A stretch of DNA of 64,000 nt from SUP05 sp964577715 (GTDB taxonomy: Bacteria > Pseudomonadota > Gammaproteobacteria > PS1 > Pseudothioglobaceae): positions 18,290-82,289 of the forward strand of contig CAZOAA010000002.1 in assembly GCA_964577715.1 (NCBI GenBank), in the 5' to 3' direction. Made by a program: the position numbers and the translations under genes. The notes beneath the pieces were generated by a model that was not told the DNA's origin, did not search any database, and was given only the letters and a program-made list of their open reading frames with translations. Positions 15,139 to 25,156 of the stretch are shown one piece after another (the first letter of the stretch is position 1; each line of letters opens with the position of its first letter).

Positions 15139-17910
15139 ATGCCTGATTACAAAGCCACCTTAAATTTGCCTGCTACAAAATTTGCCATGAAGGCAAATCT
15201 TGCTAATCGAGAAGGGAATTTTTTAAAGAAATGGCAAGACGACGACCTTTATGCACGTATTCGTGAGTACAGTAAGGGAAAGCCAAAATTTATCTTGCAT
15301 GATGGCCCTCCATATGCAAATGGTGATATTCACATTGGTCATGCGGTTAACAAAGTTTTAAAAGATATTATTGTTAAGTCAAAAACATTGTCTGGTTTTG
15401 ATGCACCTTATGTGCCTGGCTGGGACTGCCATGGTTTGCCAATTGAGCACAATGTTGAAAAAAAGAAAGGAAAAGTAGGTGTTAAGATTGATGCTAATAC
15501 TTTTAGGGCAGAATGCAGAAAGTATGCACAAAGCCAAGTTGATAAACAAAAACAAGATTTTCAACGTTTAGGGGTTTTAGGCGATTGGAACAATCCGTAT
15601 TTAACCAAAGATTTTCAATATGAAGCTGACATTGTTCGTGCTTTGGGGGAAATTGTAGAGAATGGCCATGTATCTAAGGGTTACAAACCTGTTCATTGGT
15701 GTACAGAGTGCGGTTCAGCGCTAGCCGAGGCTGAGGTTGAATACAAAGATAAACGCTCTGATGCGATTGATGTTAAGTTTAGAATTATCGATGATACTAT
15801 TTTTAATGTTAAAAAACCTGTTTGTGCAGTTATTTGGACCACTACCCCTTGGACATTGCCAGCCAATGAGGCAATTGCCCTACATCCTGATTTAGAGTAT
15901 GTGCTACTTGACGTAGGTGACGAATACTACTTGTTGGCGCACGCGCTAATTGAAGATATATTGAGTCGTTACGAGATTGAAAAAACAACTATTAGTAAGC
16001 AAATATTCTCAGGCAATGAACTTGAGGGCTTAAAAGCACAACACCCATTCTATGATAAACAAGTGCCAATAATTTTGGGTGATCATGTAACGACAGATGC
16101 TGGTACTGGCGCTGTACATACTGCACCTGCTCATGGTCAAGAAGACTATGCGGTAGGCATTAAATACAATTTACCAGTAGAGTGTCCTGTTGATAGTCGC
16201 GGTGTTTTTTTTGAGGACACTGAATTATTAGGCGGGCAGTTTATTTTCAAAGCGAATGCTAGTGTTATTGAAATTCTTAAAAATACAAACACTTTGGTTA
16301 AACATGAGCCTTTAGAGCATTCTTATCCACATTGTTGGCGACATAAAACACCTGTAATTTTTAGGGCAACACCGCAGTGGTTTGTATCTATGGAACAAAA
16401 TGGGTTAAGAGATATTGTTAATGCTGAAATACCTAAAGTAGAGTGGATTCCGGATTGGGGTAAAAAGCGCATTGAACTGATGGTGGGCAATCGCCCAGAT
16501 TGGTGTATTTCACGTCAGCGTTTTTGGGGTGTGCCAATTACATTGTTTGTACATAAGCAAACAGGTGAACTACATCCAAACACCAAAGAACTGTTTGCCA
16601 CTATTTCAGATAAGATCGAACAAGGCGGTATTGAAGCCTGGTTTGAGGCTAAAACATCAGATTTTCTAGGAGATGAAGCCGATGATTACGACAAAACCAC
16701 GGACACCTTAGATGTTTGGTTTGATTCTGGCGTTAGTCATTATGCTGTTTTAAAAGCTAGAGATGAATTATCAGATGTGGCAGATTTGTATTTAGAAGGG
16801 TCTGATCAGCATCGTGGCTGGTTTCAATCATCTATTATTTCATCAGCTGCAATCAATGCTAAAGCACCTTATAAACAAGTACTAACGCATGGTTTTACAG
16901 TTGATCAAAACGGCCATAAGATGAGTAAATCATTGGGCAATGTGATACCGCCACAAAAAGTGGTAAATAATTTGGGTGCAGATATTTTGCGTTTATGGAT
17001 AGCCAGTACGGATTACACCGGTGAGATGACAGTGTCAGATGAGATCTTAAAACGTTCGGCAGATTCTTATCGTCGTATTCGTAACACTGTTCGTTTTATG
17101 CTTTCAAATATGCAAGGGTTTGAGGCAGATAAGCATTTAATAGAGCACGACTCTATGTTGGACTTAGATAGGTGGATTGTTTCTAAAACAGCCAATCTAC
17201 AAGTACAAATTTTAGATGGCTTTGAAAAGTATAATTTTCATCATGTAATGCAGCTTATTTTGAATTTTTGTACTAATGATCTGGGTGGATTTTATTTAGA
17301 TATTATTAAAGATCGTCAATATACGACACAGGAAGATTCTTTGGCAAGGCGTTCAGCACAAAGTGCACTTCATCATTTGACTCAGGCGATGGTTCGTTGG
17401 TTATCTCCTGTATTGTCATATACTGCAGAAGAGATTTGGCAAACACTTAGTAATGATCAAAGTGAGAGTATTTTCTTGCAATCTTGGTATGAAGGTTTGA
17501 CAGCTGGCTATGAGAACAATGCTATTGAGACTGCACGAAATATTAATCCTTATATTCGTAAGCAGATGGAAGGTATGCGTGCTGATAAGATTATTGGATC
17601 CTCCTTAGATGCAGAAGTAGAGATTTATTGCAACGATGAAGTACATAGTGCACTTAGTCAATTAAAAGATGAGCTTAGATTTGTCTTTATTACTTCGTAT
17701 GCCAGCATTCATTCAATGGATAAAAAACCAGATGATTGCATTGAATCGGGCCAAGGCGTGTTTGTAAAAGTTAAAAAATCTGAGCATGAAAAATGTGTGC
17801 GTTGTTGGCATCACAGGCGAGACGTAGGTGAGAATAATGATCATCCCGAACTCTGTGGTCGTTGCGTTGAAAATGTTGCTGGTACTGGTGAAAAAAGGAC
17901 ATACGCGTGA
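15139..17910 (+). CDS. ileS: Isoleucyl-tRNA synthetase
   Basis: 923 residues, class I synthetase charging tRNA-Ile with an editing domain that removes valine. The HIGH motif is in GDIHIGHAVNK (near residue 64) and KMSKS in KMSKSLGNVIPP (near 596). The CP1 editing region includes WTTTPWTLPAN and GTGAVHTAPAHG. The C-terminal zinc finger CVRCWHHR...CGRCVENV is complete. TATAAT at 15105-15110 may be its -10. It overlaps aroB by 4 bp. Confidence 0.98.
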   Translation: MPDYKATLNLPATKFAMKANLANREGNFLKKWQDDDLYARIREYSKGKPKFILHDGPPYANGDIHIGHAVNKVLKDIIVKSKTLSGFDAPYVPGWDCHGLPIEHNVEKKKGKVGVKIDANTFRAECRKYAQSQVDKQKQDFQRLGVLGDWNNPYLTKDFQYEADIVRALGEIVENGHVSKGYKPVHWCTECGSALAEAEVEYKDKRSDAIDVKFRIIDDTIFNVKKPVCAVIWTTTPWTLPANEAIALHPDLEYVLLDVGDEYYLLAHALIEDILSRYEIEKTTISKQIFSGNELEGLKAQHPFYDKQVPIILGDHVTTDAGTGAVHTAPAHGQEDYAVGIKYNLPVECPVDSRGVFFEDTELLGGQFIFKANASVIEILKNTNTLVKHEPLEHSYPHCWRHKTPVIFRATPQWFVSMEQNGLRDIVNAEIPKVEWIPDWGKKRIELMVGNRPDWCISRQRFWGVPITLFVHKQTGELHPNTKELFATISDKIEQGGIEAWFEAKTSDFLGDEADDYDKTTDTLDVWFDSGVSHYAVLKARDELSDVADLYLEGSDQHRGWFQSSIISSAAINAKAPYKQVLTHGFTVDQNGHKMSKSLGNVIPPQKVVNNLGADILRLWIASTDYTGEMTVSDEILKRSADSYRRIRNTVRFMLSNMQGFEADKHLIEHDSMLDLDRWIVSKTANLQVQILDGFEKYNFHHVMQLILNFCTNDLGGFYLDIIKDRQYTTQEDSLARRSAQSALHHLTQAMVRWLSPVLSYTAEEIWQTLSNDQSESIFLQSWYEGLTAGYENNAIETARNINPYIRKQMEGMRADKIIGSSLDAEVEIYCNDEVHSALSQLKDELRFVFITSYASIHSMDKKPDDCIESGQGVFVKVKKSEHEKCVRCWHHRRDVGENNDHPELCGRCVENVAGTGEKRTYA

Positions 17911-18989
17911 GAACACTAAATCTTGATTTGGGCGAAAAGTCTTATCCAATTTATATTGGACAAAATTTATTGTCAAAGTCTGAACTGATTACCAGCCACA
18001 TTACTGGTAAGCAAGTGATGGTTGTAACTAATACGACTGTAGCGCCACTATATCTCGATAAAGTTAAAAAACTACTAGGTGCTTACACAGTTTCTGAGGT
18101 TGTCTTGAGTGATGGTGAAGAGTATAAAACACTGGATACAGTTAATGAAATTTTTACAGCACTGCTTGAGAATCGTTTTGATCGGAGTTGTACACTTGTT
18201 GCTCTTGGTGGTGGTGTAGTAGGTGATATGACAGGTTTTGCCGCTGCTTGTTATCAGCGCGGTGTTGATTTTATTCAAATTCCAACCACACTACTTTCGC
18301 AAGTAGATTCAAGCGTGGGCGGAAAAACTGGCGTCAATCATCAGTTAGGTAAAAATATGATTGGTGCTTTTTATCAGCCCAAGTGTGTTTTGATTGATAT
18401 GGATACATTAGACACTCTGGATGATAGGCAATATTCAGCAGGTATGGCTGAGGTTATTAAATATGGTTTATTGGGAAATGTTGATTTTCTAAATTATTTG
18501 TCTGAACATATTGAAGGCTTAATGGCTAGAGACAAGTTGCTTATGATTGAGGCTGTACATCAATCGTGTTCTGATAAGGCTAGTATTGTTGCGCAAGATG
18601 AGCTGGAGTCAGGGAAAAGAGCATTATTAAACCTTGGACATACCTTTGGTCATGCGATTGAGAATAGTTTAGGTTATGGCGTTTATTTGCATGGTGAAGC
18701 GGTATCTGTAGGTATGTTAATGGCCATAGAGCTTTCTAAACTTGAAGGGTATTTAACTCAAGAAGAGGTTGATCGAGTTAAATATTTATTAGAAAAATCT
18801 AATTTACCAACTACGATTAACGGTAAAATTACTACCTCTGATTTCATTAAAGCAATGGCTGTTGATAAGAAAGTAATTGATGGTAATATTCGCTTAATAT
18901 TGTTAAAGAAATTAGGCGATGCATTTATTTGTGACAACTATCAAAAAGATCTTTTAGATCAAGTGCTTAATGATTTTTGTGCAAAATAA
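17907..18989 (+). CDS. aroB: 3-dehydroquinate synthase AroB
   Basis: 360 residues, NAD- and metal-dependent second enzyme of the shikimate pathway. Clear motifs are ALGGGVVGDMTGFAAA (NAD site), the QIPTTLLSQVDSSVGGKTGVN stretch, AEVIKYG, and metal ligands in LNLGHTFGHAIE and LHGEAVSVGM. Its ATG lies in the stop region of ileS, so the two are coupled. This neighbour of ileS is unusual compared with the aroK-aroB pairing in enterobacteria. Confidence 0.97.
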   Translation: MRTLNLDLGEKSYPIYIGQNLLSKSELITSHITGKQVMVVTNTTVAPLYLDKVKKLLGAYTVSEVVLSDGEEYKTLDTVNEIFTALLENRFDRSCTLVALGGGVVGDMTGFAAACYQRGVDFIQIPTTLLSQVDSSVGGKTGVNHQLGKNMIGAFYQPKCVLIDMDTLDTLDDRQYSAGMAEVIKYGLLGNVDFLNYLSEHIEGLMARDKLLMIEAVHQSCSDKASIVAQDELESGKRALLNLGHTFGHAIENSLGYGVYLHGEAVSVGMLMAIELSKLEGYLTQEEVDRVKYLLEKSNLPTTINGKITTSDFIKAMAVDKKVIDGNIRLILLKKLGDAFICDNYQKDLLDQVLNDFCAK

Positions 18990-19009
18990 ACTAATAAAAG
19001 GACACTATT

Positions 19010-19588
19010 TTGACCTCTAAAGAACAAAAATCTGCCATTGATCATACTAACGAAGTACCAACGATTGAGTGCTTAGAAAACTTAGTTACTAAATTAGATG
19101 AGCAAACAAGTTCTAAATTTGAGCGTTTTTTCTTACCAGCTTTAGCAGTATTCAGTGCTACGATTATTGGTATGTTTGTTATTATTTATTCAATTACTCA
19201 GGATATGACACGTCTTGCAAATTCAATGGACCCTAAAATGGGGGATAACATGAGCGCGATGGTAAGTAGTGTGGAGGAGATGTCTAACAGTGTGTCAAAA
19301 ATGACTAATTCAGTTGCACACATGCAGAAGAACTTTTCTCAAGTTAATAAGAACATGAATGTCATTGCAAAAAAACTTGATAATCTAGATGCTATCTCTA
19401 CTGACTTAACATTGGTTAGTGCCAAAATGGACGCAATGGAGCCAATGCTTATTAATATGGAAGAAATGAATAAAAACATGACAACCATGCAAGATTCTAT
19501 GACGTGGATGCAACGTGATTTATCAATCTTACGTGCCTCATTCTCTAGACCAATGAGTGTAATCAATAAGATGCCATTTCCGTTTTAA
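19010..19588 (+). CDS. Met-rich coiled-coil protein with one transmembrane helix
   Basis: 192 residues, not a family I can name. A charged N-terminus (1-40) is followed by one transmembrane helix (about 43-65) and a long predicted coiled coil (about 70-180). Roughly 20 of the last 125 residues are Met, spaced about every 3-7, often with Ser/Asn/Asp (for example MSNSVSKMTNSVAHM). The start is a TTG with AAAAGGA 8 bp upstream; no in-frame ATG precedes the helix. It lies 20 bp after aroB and 1 bp before gatC. The large domain is probably periplasmic or cytoplasmic depending on topology; with a Lys/Glu N-terminus this is undecided. Confidence 0.7.
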   Translation: MTSKEQKSAIDHTNEVPTIECLENLVTKLDEQTSSKFERFFLPALAVFSATIIGMFVIIYSITQDMTRLANSMDPKMGDNMSAMVSSVEEMSNSVSKMTNSVAHMQKNFSQVNKNMNVIAKKLDNLDAISTDLTLVSAKMDAMEPMLINMEEMNKNMTTMQDSMTWMQRDLSILRASFSRPMSVINKMPFPF

Positions 19589-19589
19589 T

Positions 19590-19877
19590 ATGTCCTTAAG
19601 TGAGGAGCAAGTTGGCCAAATTGCTTATCTAGCACGTCTATCTCTAAGCGACGAAGAAGTTAAAAGCAACACCAAAGATTTAAATTCTATTTTAGACTTG
19701 GCTGAACAGTTGGCTGAGATTGACACCGACGACATTACACCAATGGCACACCCTCTACACATGACACAACGTCTACGTGAAGATAAGGTAACTGAAGAGG
19801 ATCAATCAGAATCTTTTCAATCTATCGCGCCAAAGACAGGTAAGAGACATTATTTAGTACCAACAGTGATTGAGTAA
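19590..19877 (+). CDS. gatC: Asp-tRNA(Asn)/Glu-tRNA(Gln) amidotransferase subunit C
   Basis: 95 residues, normal GatC length. It wraps GatA and GatB to stabilise the amidotransferase. Characteristic features are VGQIAYLARLSLSDEE, the ILDLAEQLAEIDTDDITPMAHPL core and LREDKVTEEDQ. It is the first gene of gatCAB, with gatA 1 bp after its stop. Confidence 0.95.
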   Translation: MSLSEEQVGQIAYLARLSLSDEEVKSNTKDLNSILDLAEQLAEIDTDDITPMAHPLHMTQRLREDKVTEEDQSESFQSIAPKTGKRHYLVPTVIE

Positions 19878-19878
19878 T

Positions 19879-21330
19879 ATGGGCATTCACAATAAAACCA
19901 TTGCGCAATTATCGCAAGGCTTAAGTTCAGGCGAATTTTCATCAGTTGAACTAACTCAACACTATTTAGACCGTATCAACGCATCAGGCCTTAACGCCTT
20001 TATTACCGTGACTGACGAGCTAGCAATGGCACAAGCGCAAGGTGCTGATGACAAAATTGCTAAAGGTGTTGGAAATATCTTGACAGGCATTCCTTATGCA
20101 CATAAAGACATATTTTGTACCAACGGTGTAAAAACTTCTGCCGGTTCTAAAATGTTGGATAATTTTATCTCACCTTATGATGCAACCGTAAGCCATAAGC
20201 TTAATCAAGCTGATTTGGTGATGCTAGGCAAGGCCAATATGGATGAATTTGCCATGGGATCATCCAATGAAAACTCTTATTATGGTGATGTTAAAAATCC
20301 TTGGAATGAGAATAAAATTCCAGGCGGTTCATCGGGCGGTTCGGCTGCAGCAGTAGCGGGGCGTTTAGCACCATTTGCAACAGGTACAGACACGGGTGGC
20401 TCTATCCGACAACCAGCAAGCTTGTGTGGTATTACCGGGCTAAAACCAACTTATGGGCGCATATCACGCTACGGTATGATTGCTTACGCATCAAGCCTTG
20501 ATCAAGCAGGGCCAATGACGCAAACAGCTGAGGATGCGGCTTTGGTGCTCAATGTAATGGCTGGTTTTGATGAAAAAGACTCAACTAGTGCGCAGCGTAA
20601 TGTAGAAGACTACACTGCCTCATTAAATGATTCTATTAAGGGTTTGACTATTGGCCTGCCAAAAGAGTTTTTCTCAGAAGGTTTAGATGATGAAGTCGCC
20701 TCTCAAGTAATGGCTGCGGTTAAAGAGTTTGAGACTATGGGCGCAAGCGTTAAAGAAGTGTCATTGCCAAATTCTGCTTATGCAATTCCAACCTATTATA
20801 TTGTCGCACCTTGTGAGTGCTCATCAAACTTATCAAGAATGGATGGTGTGCGTTTTGGCCATCGATGTGATGATCCAAAAGACTTAGAAGATTTGTATTT
20901 ACGTTCTCGTTCAGAAGGTTTTGGTGAAGAAGTAAAACGCCGTATTATGATTGGCGCTTATGCACTCTCAGCTGGTTATTATGATGCTTATTATTTAAAA
21001 GCACAAAAAACCAGACACCTAATTAGCGAAGATTTTAAAAAGGCATTCAAAGAGGTTGATGTGATTATGGGGCCAGTTTCCCCAACCACAGCATTTGATC
21101 TCGGCTCAGTTAAAGATCCAGTATCTATGTATCTGGCTGATATTTATACACTTTCTGCAAACTTAGCCGGCTTACCGGGTATGAGTATTCCAGCAGGTTT
21201 TGCACAGAATTTACCCGTAGGATTACAACTCATTGGTAATTATTGGTCTGAGTCAAAGCTACTCAATATTGCTCATCAATTCCAAATGCAAACCAATTGG
21301 CATAAAAAAGCGCCAAAGGGGGTTGAATAA
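19879..21330 (+). CDS. gatA: Asp-tRNA(Asn)/Glu-tRNA(Gln) amidotransferase subunit A
   Basis: About 483 residues of the amidase-signature family, which releases ammonia from glutamine for transamidation of mischarged tRNA. The Ser-cisSer-Lys triad is visible: Lys in IPYAHKDIFC, the Ser in PGGSSGGSAAAV and GTDTGGSIRQPA. The start was placed at ATG 19879 because the upstream TTG at 19870 lies inside gatC. The gatB start overlaps its stop by one base. Confidence 0.97.
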   Translation: MGIHNKTIAQLSQGLSSGEFSSVELTQHYLDRINASGLNAFITVTDELAMAQAQGADDKIAKGVGNILTGIPYAHKDIFCTNGVKTSAGSKMLDNFISPYDATVSHKLNQADLVMLGKANMDEFAMGSSNENSYYGDVKNPWNENKIPGGSSGGSAAAVAGRLAPFATGTDTGGSIRQPASLCGITGLKPTYGRISRYGMIAYASSLDQAGPMTQTAEDAALVLNVMAGFDEKDSTSAQRNVEDYTASLNDSIKGLTIGLPKEFFSEGLDDEVASQVMAAVKEFETMGASVKEVSLPNSAYAIPTYYIVAPCECSSNLSRMDGVRFGHRCDDPKDLEDLYLRSRSEGFGEEVKRRIMIGAYALSAGYYDAYYLKAQKTRHLISEDFKKAFKEVDVIMGPVSPTTAFDLGSVKDPVSMYLADIYTLSANLAGLPGMSIPAGFAQNLPVGLQLIGNYWSESKLLNIAHQFQMQTNWHKKAPKGVE

Positions 21331-22760
21331 TGAAGTGGGAGACGGTCATTGGCTTAGAGATTCATGCGCAACTCAGCACAAAATCTAAGATATTTTCATC
21401 GGCTTCAACCCAGTTCGGTGCTGAGGCGAATTCTCAGGCTTGTGCGGTAGATTTAGGTTTACCAGGCGTATTGCCGGTTTTAAATAAAGAAGCAGTTAAC
21501 AAGGCAATTAAATTTGGCTTAGCAGTAAATGCGCACATTAACCAACGCAATGTGTTTGATCGAAAAAATTATTTTTATCCCGATCTTCCTAAAGGGTATC
21601 AAATTTCACAACTTGATTGGCCAATTGTAGGTGAAGGGGAAATTGATATCACTGTTGGCGAGAATACTAAGACGATTGGCGTAACTCGAGCCCACCTAGA
21701 AGAAGACGCAGGCAAGTCAGTCCACGATATGTTTGATGACTATACGGCGGTTGATCTTAATCGTGCTGGTACACCATTGCTTGAAATTGTTTCTGAGCCA
21801 GATATGCGTAGCGCCAAAGAAGCCGTGGCTTATGCGAAAAAAATTCATGCTTTAGTGCAGTATATTGGTATTTGTGATGGCAATATGCAAGAGGGTTCAT
21901 TTAGGTGTGATGCAAATGTCTCTATTCGACCAATGGGCCAAGAAAAATTAGGCACACGTGCTGAGCTTAAAAATATCAACTCATTTAAGTTTTTAGAACG
22001 TGCCATTAATCTTGAAGTTCAGCGCCAGCAAGATATTATTGAAGAGGGTGGCGAGGTTGTACAAGAGACTCGATTGTACGATGCGGTTAAAAACGAAACT
22101 CGCTCAATGCGATCCAAAGAAGAGGCAAATGATTATCGCTATTTCCCAGATCCTGATTTATTGCCAGTAGAGATTTCTGATGAATTATTAGCCAGTATTA
22201 AAGCGGTTTTGCCCGAGTTACCTGTTGAGAAAAAAGCAAGATTTATCTCTGATCTTGGATTAAATGAATATGATGCTGATGTTTTAACTTCACAAAAGGC
22301 TTTGGCGGATTATTTTGAAACTATGATAGGTGGTAATGAGTCTAATGCTAAATTGTGTGCAAATTGGGTAATGGGTGAGCTTTCAGCCTCTTTAAATAAA
22401 AATCAAATTGAAATCCAAGATTCACCAGTCTCAGCAAAAGATTTGTCTTTACTGATTCAGCGCATTGGAGATGACACAATTTCTGGAAAAATTGCCAAAG
22501 ATGTATTCAAAGCTATGTGGGATGGCGAAGGTAGTGCTGATGAAATTATCGAAGCCAAAGGCCTTAAGCAAATGACCGACACTGGTGAGATTGAAGCAAT
22601 TGTTGATGAAATTATTGCTAATAATTCACCTCAAGTTGAGCAGTTCAAATCAGGCAATGAAAAAATCTTAGGTTTCTTTGTAGGTCAAGCCATGAAAGCC
22701 ACTGGCGGAAAGGCCAATCCAAAAATAATTAATGAGCTGTTACGTTCAAAGCTTAGCTAG
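21330..22760 (+). CDS. gatB: Asp-tRNA(Asn)/Glu-tRNA(Gln) amidotransferase subunit B
   Basis: 476 residues. GatB binds the mischarged tRNA and phosphorylates and amidates the aminoacyl group. Motifs include VIGLEIHAQLST, NYFYPDLPKGYQISQ, HLEEDAGKS, DLNRAGTPLLEIVSEPD and NDYRYFPDPDLLP; the YqeY-like helical tail is complete. Presence of gatCAB implies that Gln-tRNA, Asn-tRNA or both are made by the two-step route; which one depends on GlnRS and AsnRS genes outside the window. The end converges on the M50 protease with 8 bp overlap. Confidence 0.98.
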   Translation: MKWETVIGLEIHAQLSTKSKIFSSASTQFGAEANSQACAVDLGLPGVLPVLNKEAVNKAIKFGLAVNAHINQRNVFDRKNYFYPDLPKGYQISQLDWPIVGEGEIDITVGENTKTIGVTRAHLEEDAGKSVHDMFDDYTAVDLNRAGTPLLEIVSEPDMRSAKEAVAYAKKIHALVQYIGICDGNMQEGSFRCDANVSIRPMGQEKLGTRAELKNINSFKFLERAINLEVQRQQDIIEEGGEVVQETRLYDAVKNETRSMRSKEEANDYRYFPDPDLLPVEISDELLASIKAVLPELPVEKKARFISDLGLNEYDADVLTSQKALADYFETMIGGNESNAKLCANWVMGELSASLNKNQIEIQDSPVSAKDLSLLIQRIGDDTISGKIAKDVFKAMWDGEGSADEIIEAKGLKQMTDTGEIEAIVDEIIANNSPQVEQFKSGNEKILGFFVGQAMKATGGKANPKIINELLRSKLS

Positions 22761-23418
22761 ATAGCAAACTAAAAACAAGTTCAACAATATTTAATCCACT
22801 TATAGAGTTTAGAAATATAAGTATTTCTGATACTATTGGCCAAATAACTAGTTTAAACACTCCAATATATAAAAGACCGATTAGAATAAATAATCCATAA
22901 GGCTCAAGTTGATCATATTGGTAAGATAGTTTGTTTGGCAGTATGGAGCTTATAACTCGTCCACCATCAAGTGGTGGGATAGGTAATAAATTGAACACTG
23001 CAAGCAAGATGTTTACAAAAATTCCAGCCCCGCCCATAAGAACTAGTACAGGAATATCTAGATTGTTTGCAATGGCCACAACTATCAGCCATAAAATTGC
23101 CATAATGAAATTTACTCCAGGACCTGCAAGAGCCACCCAAAACATATCGCTTTTTGGTGATCGAAGTGCATTTTGATTTACCGGTACTGGCTTGGCCCAG
23201 CCAAAAATAAACCCAGCTGATATTAAGTACAACAGTAAGGGAACTGCAATTGTACCTACAGGGTCAACGTGTTTTATTGGATTAAGAGTAAGTCTACCCA
23301 TCATTTTTGCAGACCCATCTCCCAATTTGTTAGCCATCCACCCGTGTGCTACCTCATGTACGGTAATGGCAAAGAGTACCGGAATTGCCCAAATTAGAAT
23401 AGATAGAATATCGCTCAT
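22753..23418 (-). CDS. Site-2 protease family (M50) membrane metalloprotease
   Basis: 221 residues with about six hydrophobic segments. The zinc motif HEVAHGW (HExxH, about residues 21-27) and the second ligand motif NLLPIPPLDGGRV (about 142-154) are intact, with no PDZ domain. This is the short YwhC/SpoIVFB-like class whose substrates are mostly unknown. It overlaps the end of gatB by 8 bp and diverges from proS, 55 bp away. Confidence 0.88.
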   Translation of the reverse strand: MSDILSILIWAIPVLFAITVHEVAHGWMANKLGDGSAKMMGRLTLNPIKHVDPVGTIAVPLLLYLISAGFIFGWAKPVPVNQNALRSPKSDMFWVALAGPGVNFIMAILWLIVVAIANNLDIPVLVLMGGAGIFVNILLAVFNLLPIPPLDGGRVISSILPNKLSYQYDQLEPYGLFILIGLLYIGVFKLVIWPIVSEILIFLNSISGLNIVELVFSLLSS

Positions 23419-23473
23419 AAGCTTCTCTCGCAGGTAAAATCAGAACAATTGTTAAAAACTTACTTCATTTTAT

Positions 23474-25156
23474 ATGAAAACCACTCAGCTGTTAATTCCG
23501 ACTCAAAAAGAAGCACCAAATGATGCACAGGTGATTTCTCATCAATTGATGATTCGCGCAGGGTTGGTTTCTAAACTGGCCTCAGGCCTATATACATACT
23601 TGCCAATGGGTTTGAGAATTTTACAAAAAGTAGAGTCTATTATTCGCCAAGAGATGAACAAGGCTGGTGCGCAAGAGTTACTCATGCCAGTTGCCCAGCC
23701 TGCAGAGCTTTGGCAAGAGTCTGGTCGGTGGGACGAATACGGCCCTGAATTATTGCGTTTTAATGACCGCCATAATCGTGAGTTTTGCCTAGGCCCGACA
23801 CATGAGGAAGTCATTACTAATTTGGCTGCTCAATATTTGCGTAGTTATAAGCAATTACCGATGAATTTTTATCAAATTCAAACTAAATTTAGAGATGAAA
23901 TACGCCCGCGTTTTGGCGTGATGCGCTCGCGTGAATTTATCATGAAAGACGCTTATTCTTTTCATTTGGATCAAGCATCACTACAAGAAACGTATGATTT
24001 GATGCATCAAACCTATTCAAATATTTTTGATCGCTTGGGTTTGGACTATCGCCCAGTTTTGGCAGATTCTGGCTCGATTGGTGGTGACAGCTCGCATGAA
24101 TTTCATGTATTGGCAGATAGTGGTGAAGACGCCATTTGTTTTTCAGATGAATCAGACTATGCAGCCAATATTGAAAAAGTGGCTTTTTCTAAAAAAGACA
24201 GTACTTGTAAACCATCAGCAACAACAGAAAAGGTTTTAACTAAGAAAATTACCAGCATTGAAGATGTCGCAGCATTTTTAGCTGTTGAACAGGCGCGTTG
24301 TGTAAAGACTTTAATCATCAAAACGACCGATGGTTATAAAGCATTAGCACTTCGTGGTGATCATGAGTTAAATGAAATTAAAGCCAATAATCTATTTGGC
24401 GAATTTGAATTTGCAACGGATGATGAGATTAAGTCACTCGATCTAAAGAAAGGTTTTATTGGTATTAACGATCTCAGTATTGATTTAATTGTGGATTATT
24501 CAGCCAGTGTTTTGTGTGATTTTGTTTGTGGCGCTAATGAGTGGGACCACCATTTAACAGGCGTTAATTGGGAAGGTGTTAAGTTTTCTGAAGCCGACCT
24601 TCGCAACGCCGTAGAAGGTGATGCTTCACCTGATGGCAAGGGTAAATTGGTGATTAAACGTGGTATTGAAGTCGGGCATATTTTCCAGTTGGGCGATAAG
24701 TATTCTAAAGCCATGAATGCAAATGTTATTGGTGAGAGTGGCAAAGCAGTGACAGCCACAATGGGTTGTTATGGTATTGGCGTCACACGTGTGATTGCCG
24801 CGGCGATTGAGCAAAATTATGATGACAGGGGAATCATATTCCCAGAATCTATTGCACCATTTCAAATGGTTATCGTACCGATTAATTACAACAAATCGAC
24901 ACGTGTTAAAGCGCTGGCAGACGAGCTATATCAACAATGTCTAGATGCTGGTATTGAAGTACTGCTTGACGATCGTAAAGAGCGTGCCGGCATTATGTTT
25001 GCCGATAGTGAATTATTAGGCATTCCTCACCGTATGGTGCTTAGCGACACGCATGCTGATAATGGTAACATTGAGTACAAGGCTAGAAACAATGCGGATA
25101 AAGTTGAAGTTAAGTTTGATCAGGCACTGGCCTTTATTCAAGACAAACTTAACTAA
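23474..25156 (+). CDS. proS: Prolyl-tRNA synthetase (bacterial type)
   Basis: 560 residues, class II synthetase with the bacterial INS editing domain between motifs 2 and 3 (about 225-385). Motif 2 is QTKFRDEIRPRFGVMRSREFIMKDAYSF, and motif 3 includes ATMGCYGIGVTRVIAA. The anticodon-binding domain (about 455-560) contains DDRKERAGIMFADSELLGIPHR. Its stop overlaps the start of psd by one base, indicating coupling. Confidence 0.97.
   Translation: MKTTQLLIPTQKEAPNDAQVISHQLMIRAGLVSKLASGLYTYLPMGLRILQKVESIIRQEMNKAGAQELLMPVAQPAELWQESGRWDEYGPELLRFNDRHNREFCLGPTHEEVITNLAAQYLRSYKQLPMNFYQIQTKFRDEIRPRFGVMRSREFIMKDAYSFHLDQASLQETYDLMHQTYSNIFDRLGLDYRPVLADSGSIGGDSSHEFHVLADSGEDAICFSDESDYAANIEKVAFSKKDSTCKPSATTEKVLTKKITSIEDVAAFLAVEQARCVKTLIIKTTDGYKALALRGDHELNEIKANNLFGEFEFATDDEIKSLDLKKGFIGINDLSIDLIVDYSASVLCDFVCGANEWDHHLTGVNWEGVKFSEADLRNAVEGDASPDGKGKLVIKRGIEVGHIFQLGDKYSKAMNANVIGESGKAVTATMGCYGIGVTRVIAAAIEQNYDDRGIIFPESIAPFQMVIVPINYNKSTRVKALADELYQQCLDAGIEVLLDDRKERAGIMFADSELLGIPHRMVLSDTHADNGNIEYKARNNADKVEVKFDQALAFIQDKLN

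Noticed and set aside
22753..22760. gatB extending into an unusual fusion with the M50 protease gene
   Set aside because: The two genes are convergent and only overlap by 8 bp at their stops; both proteins have complete C-termini.
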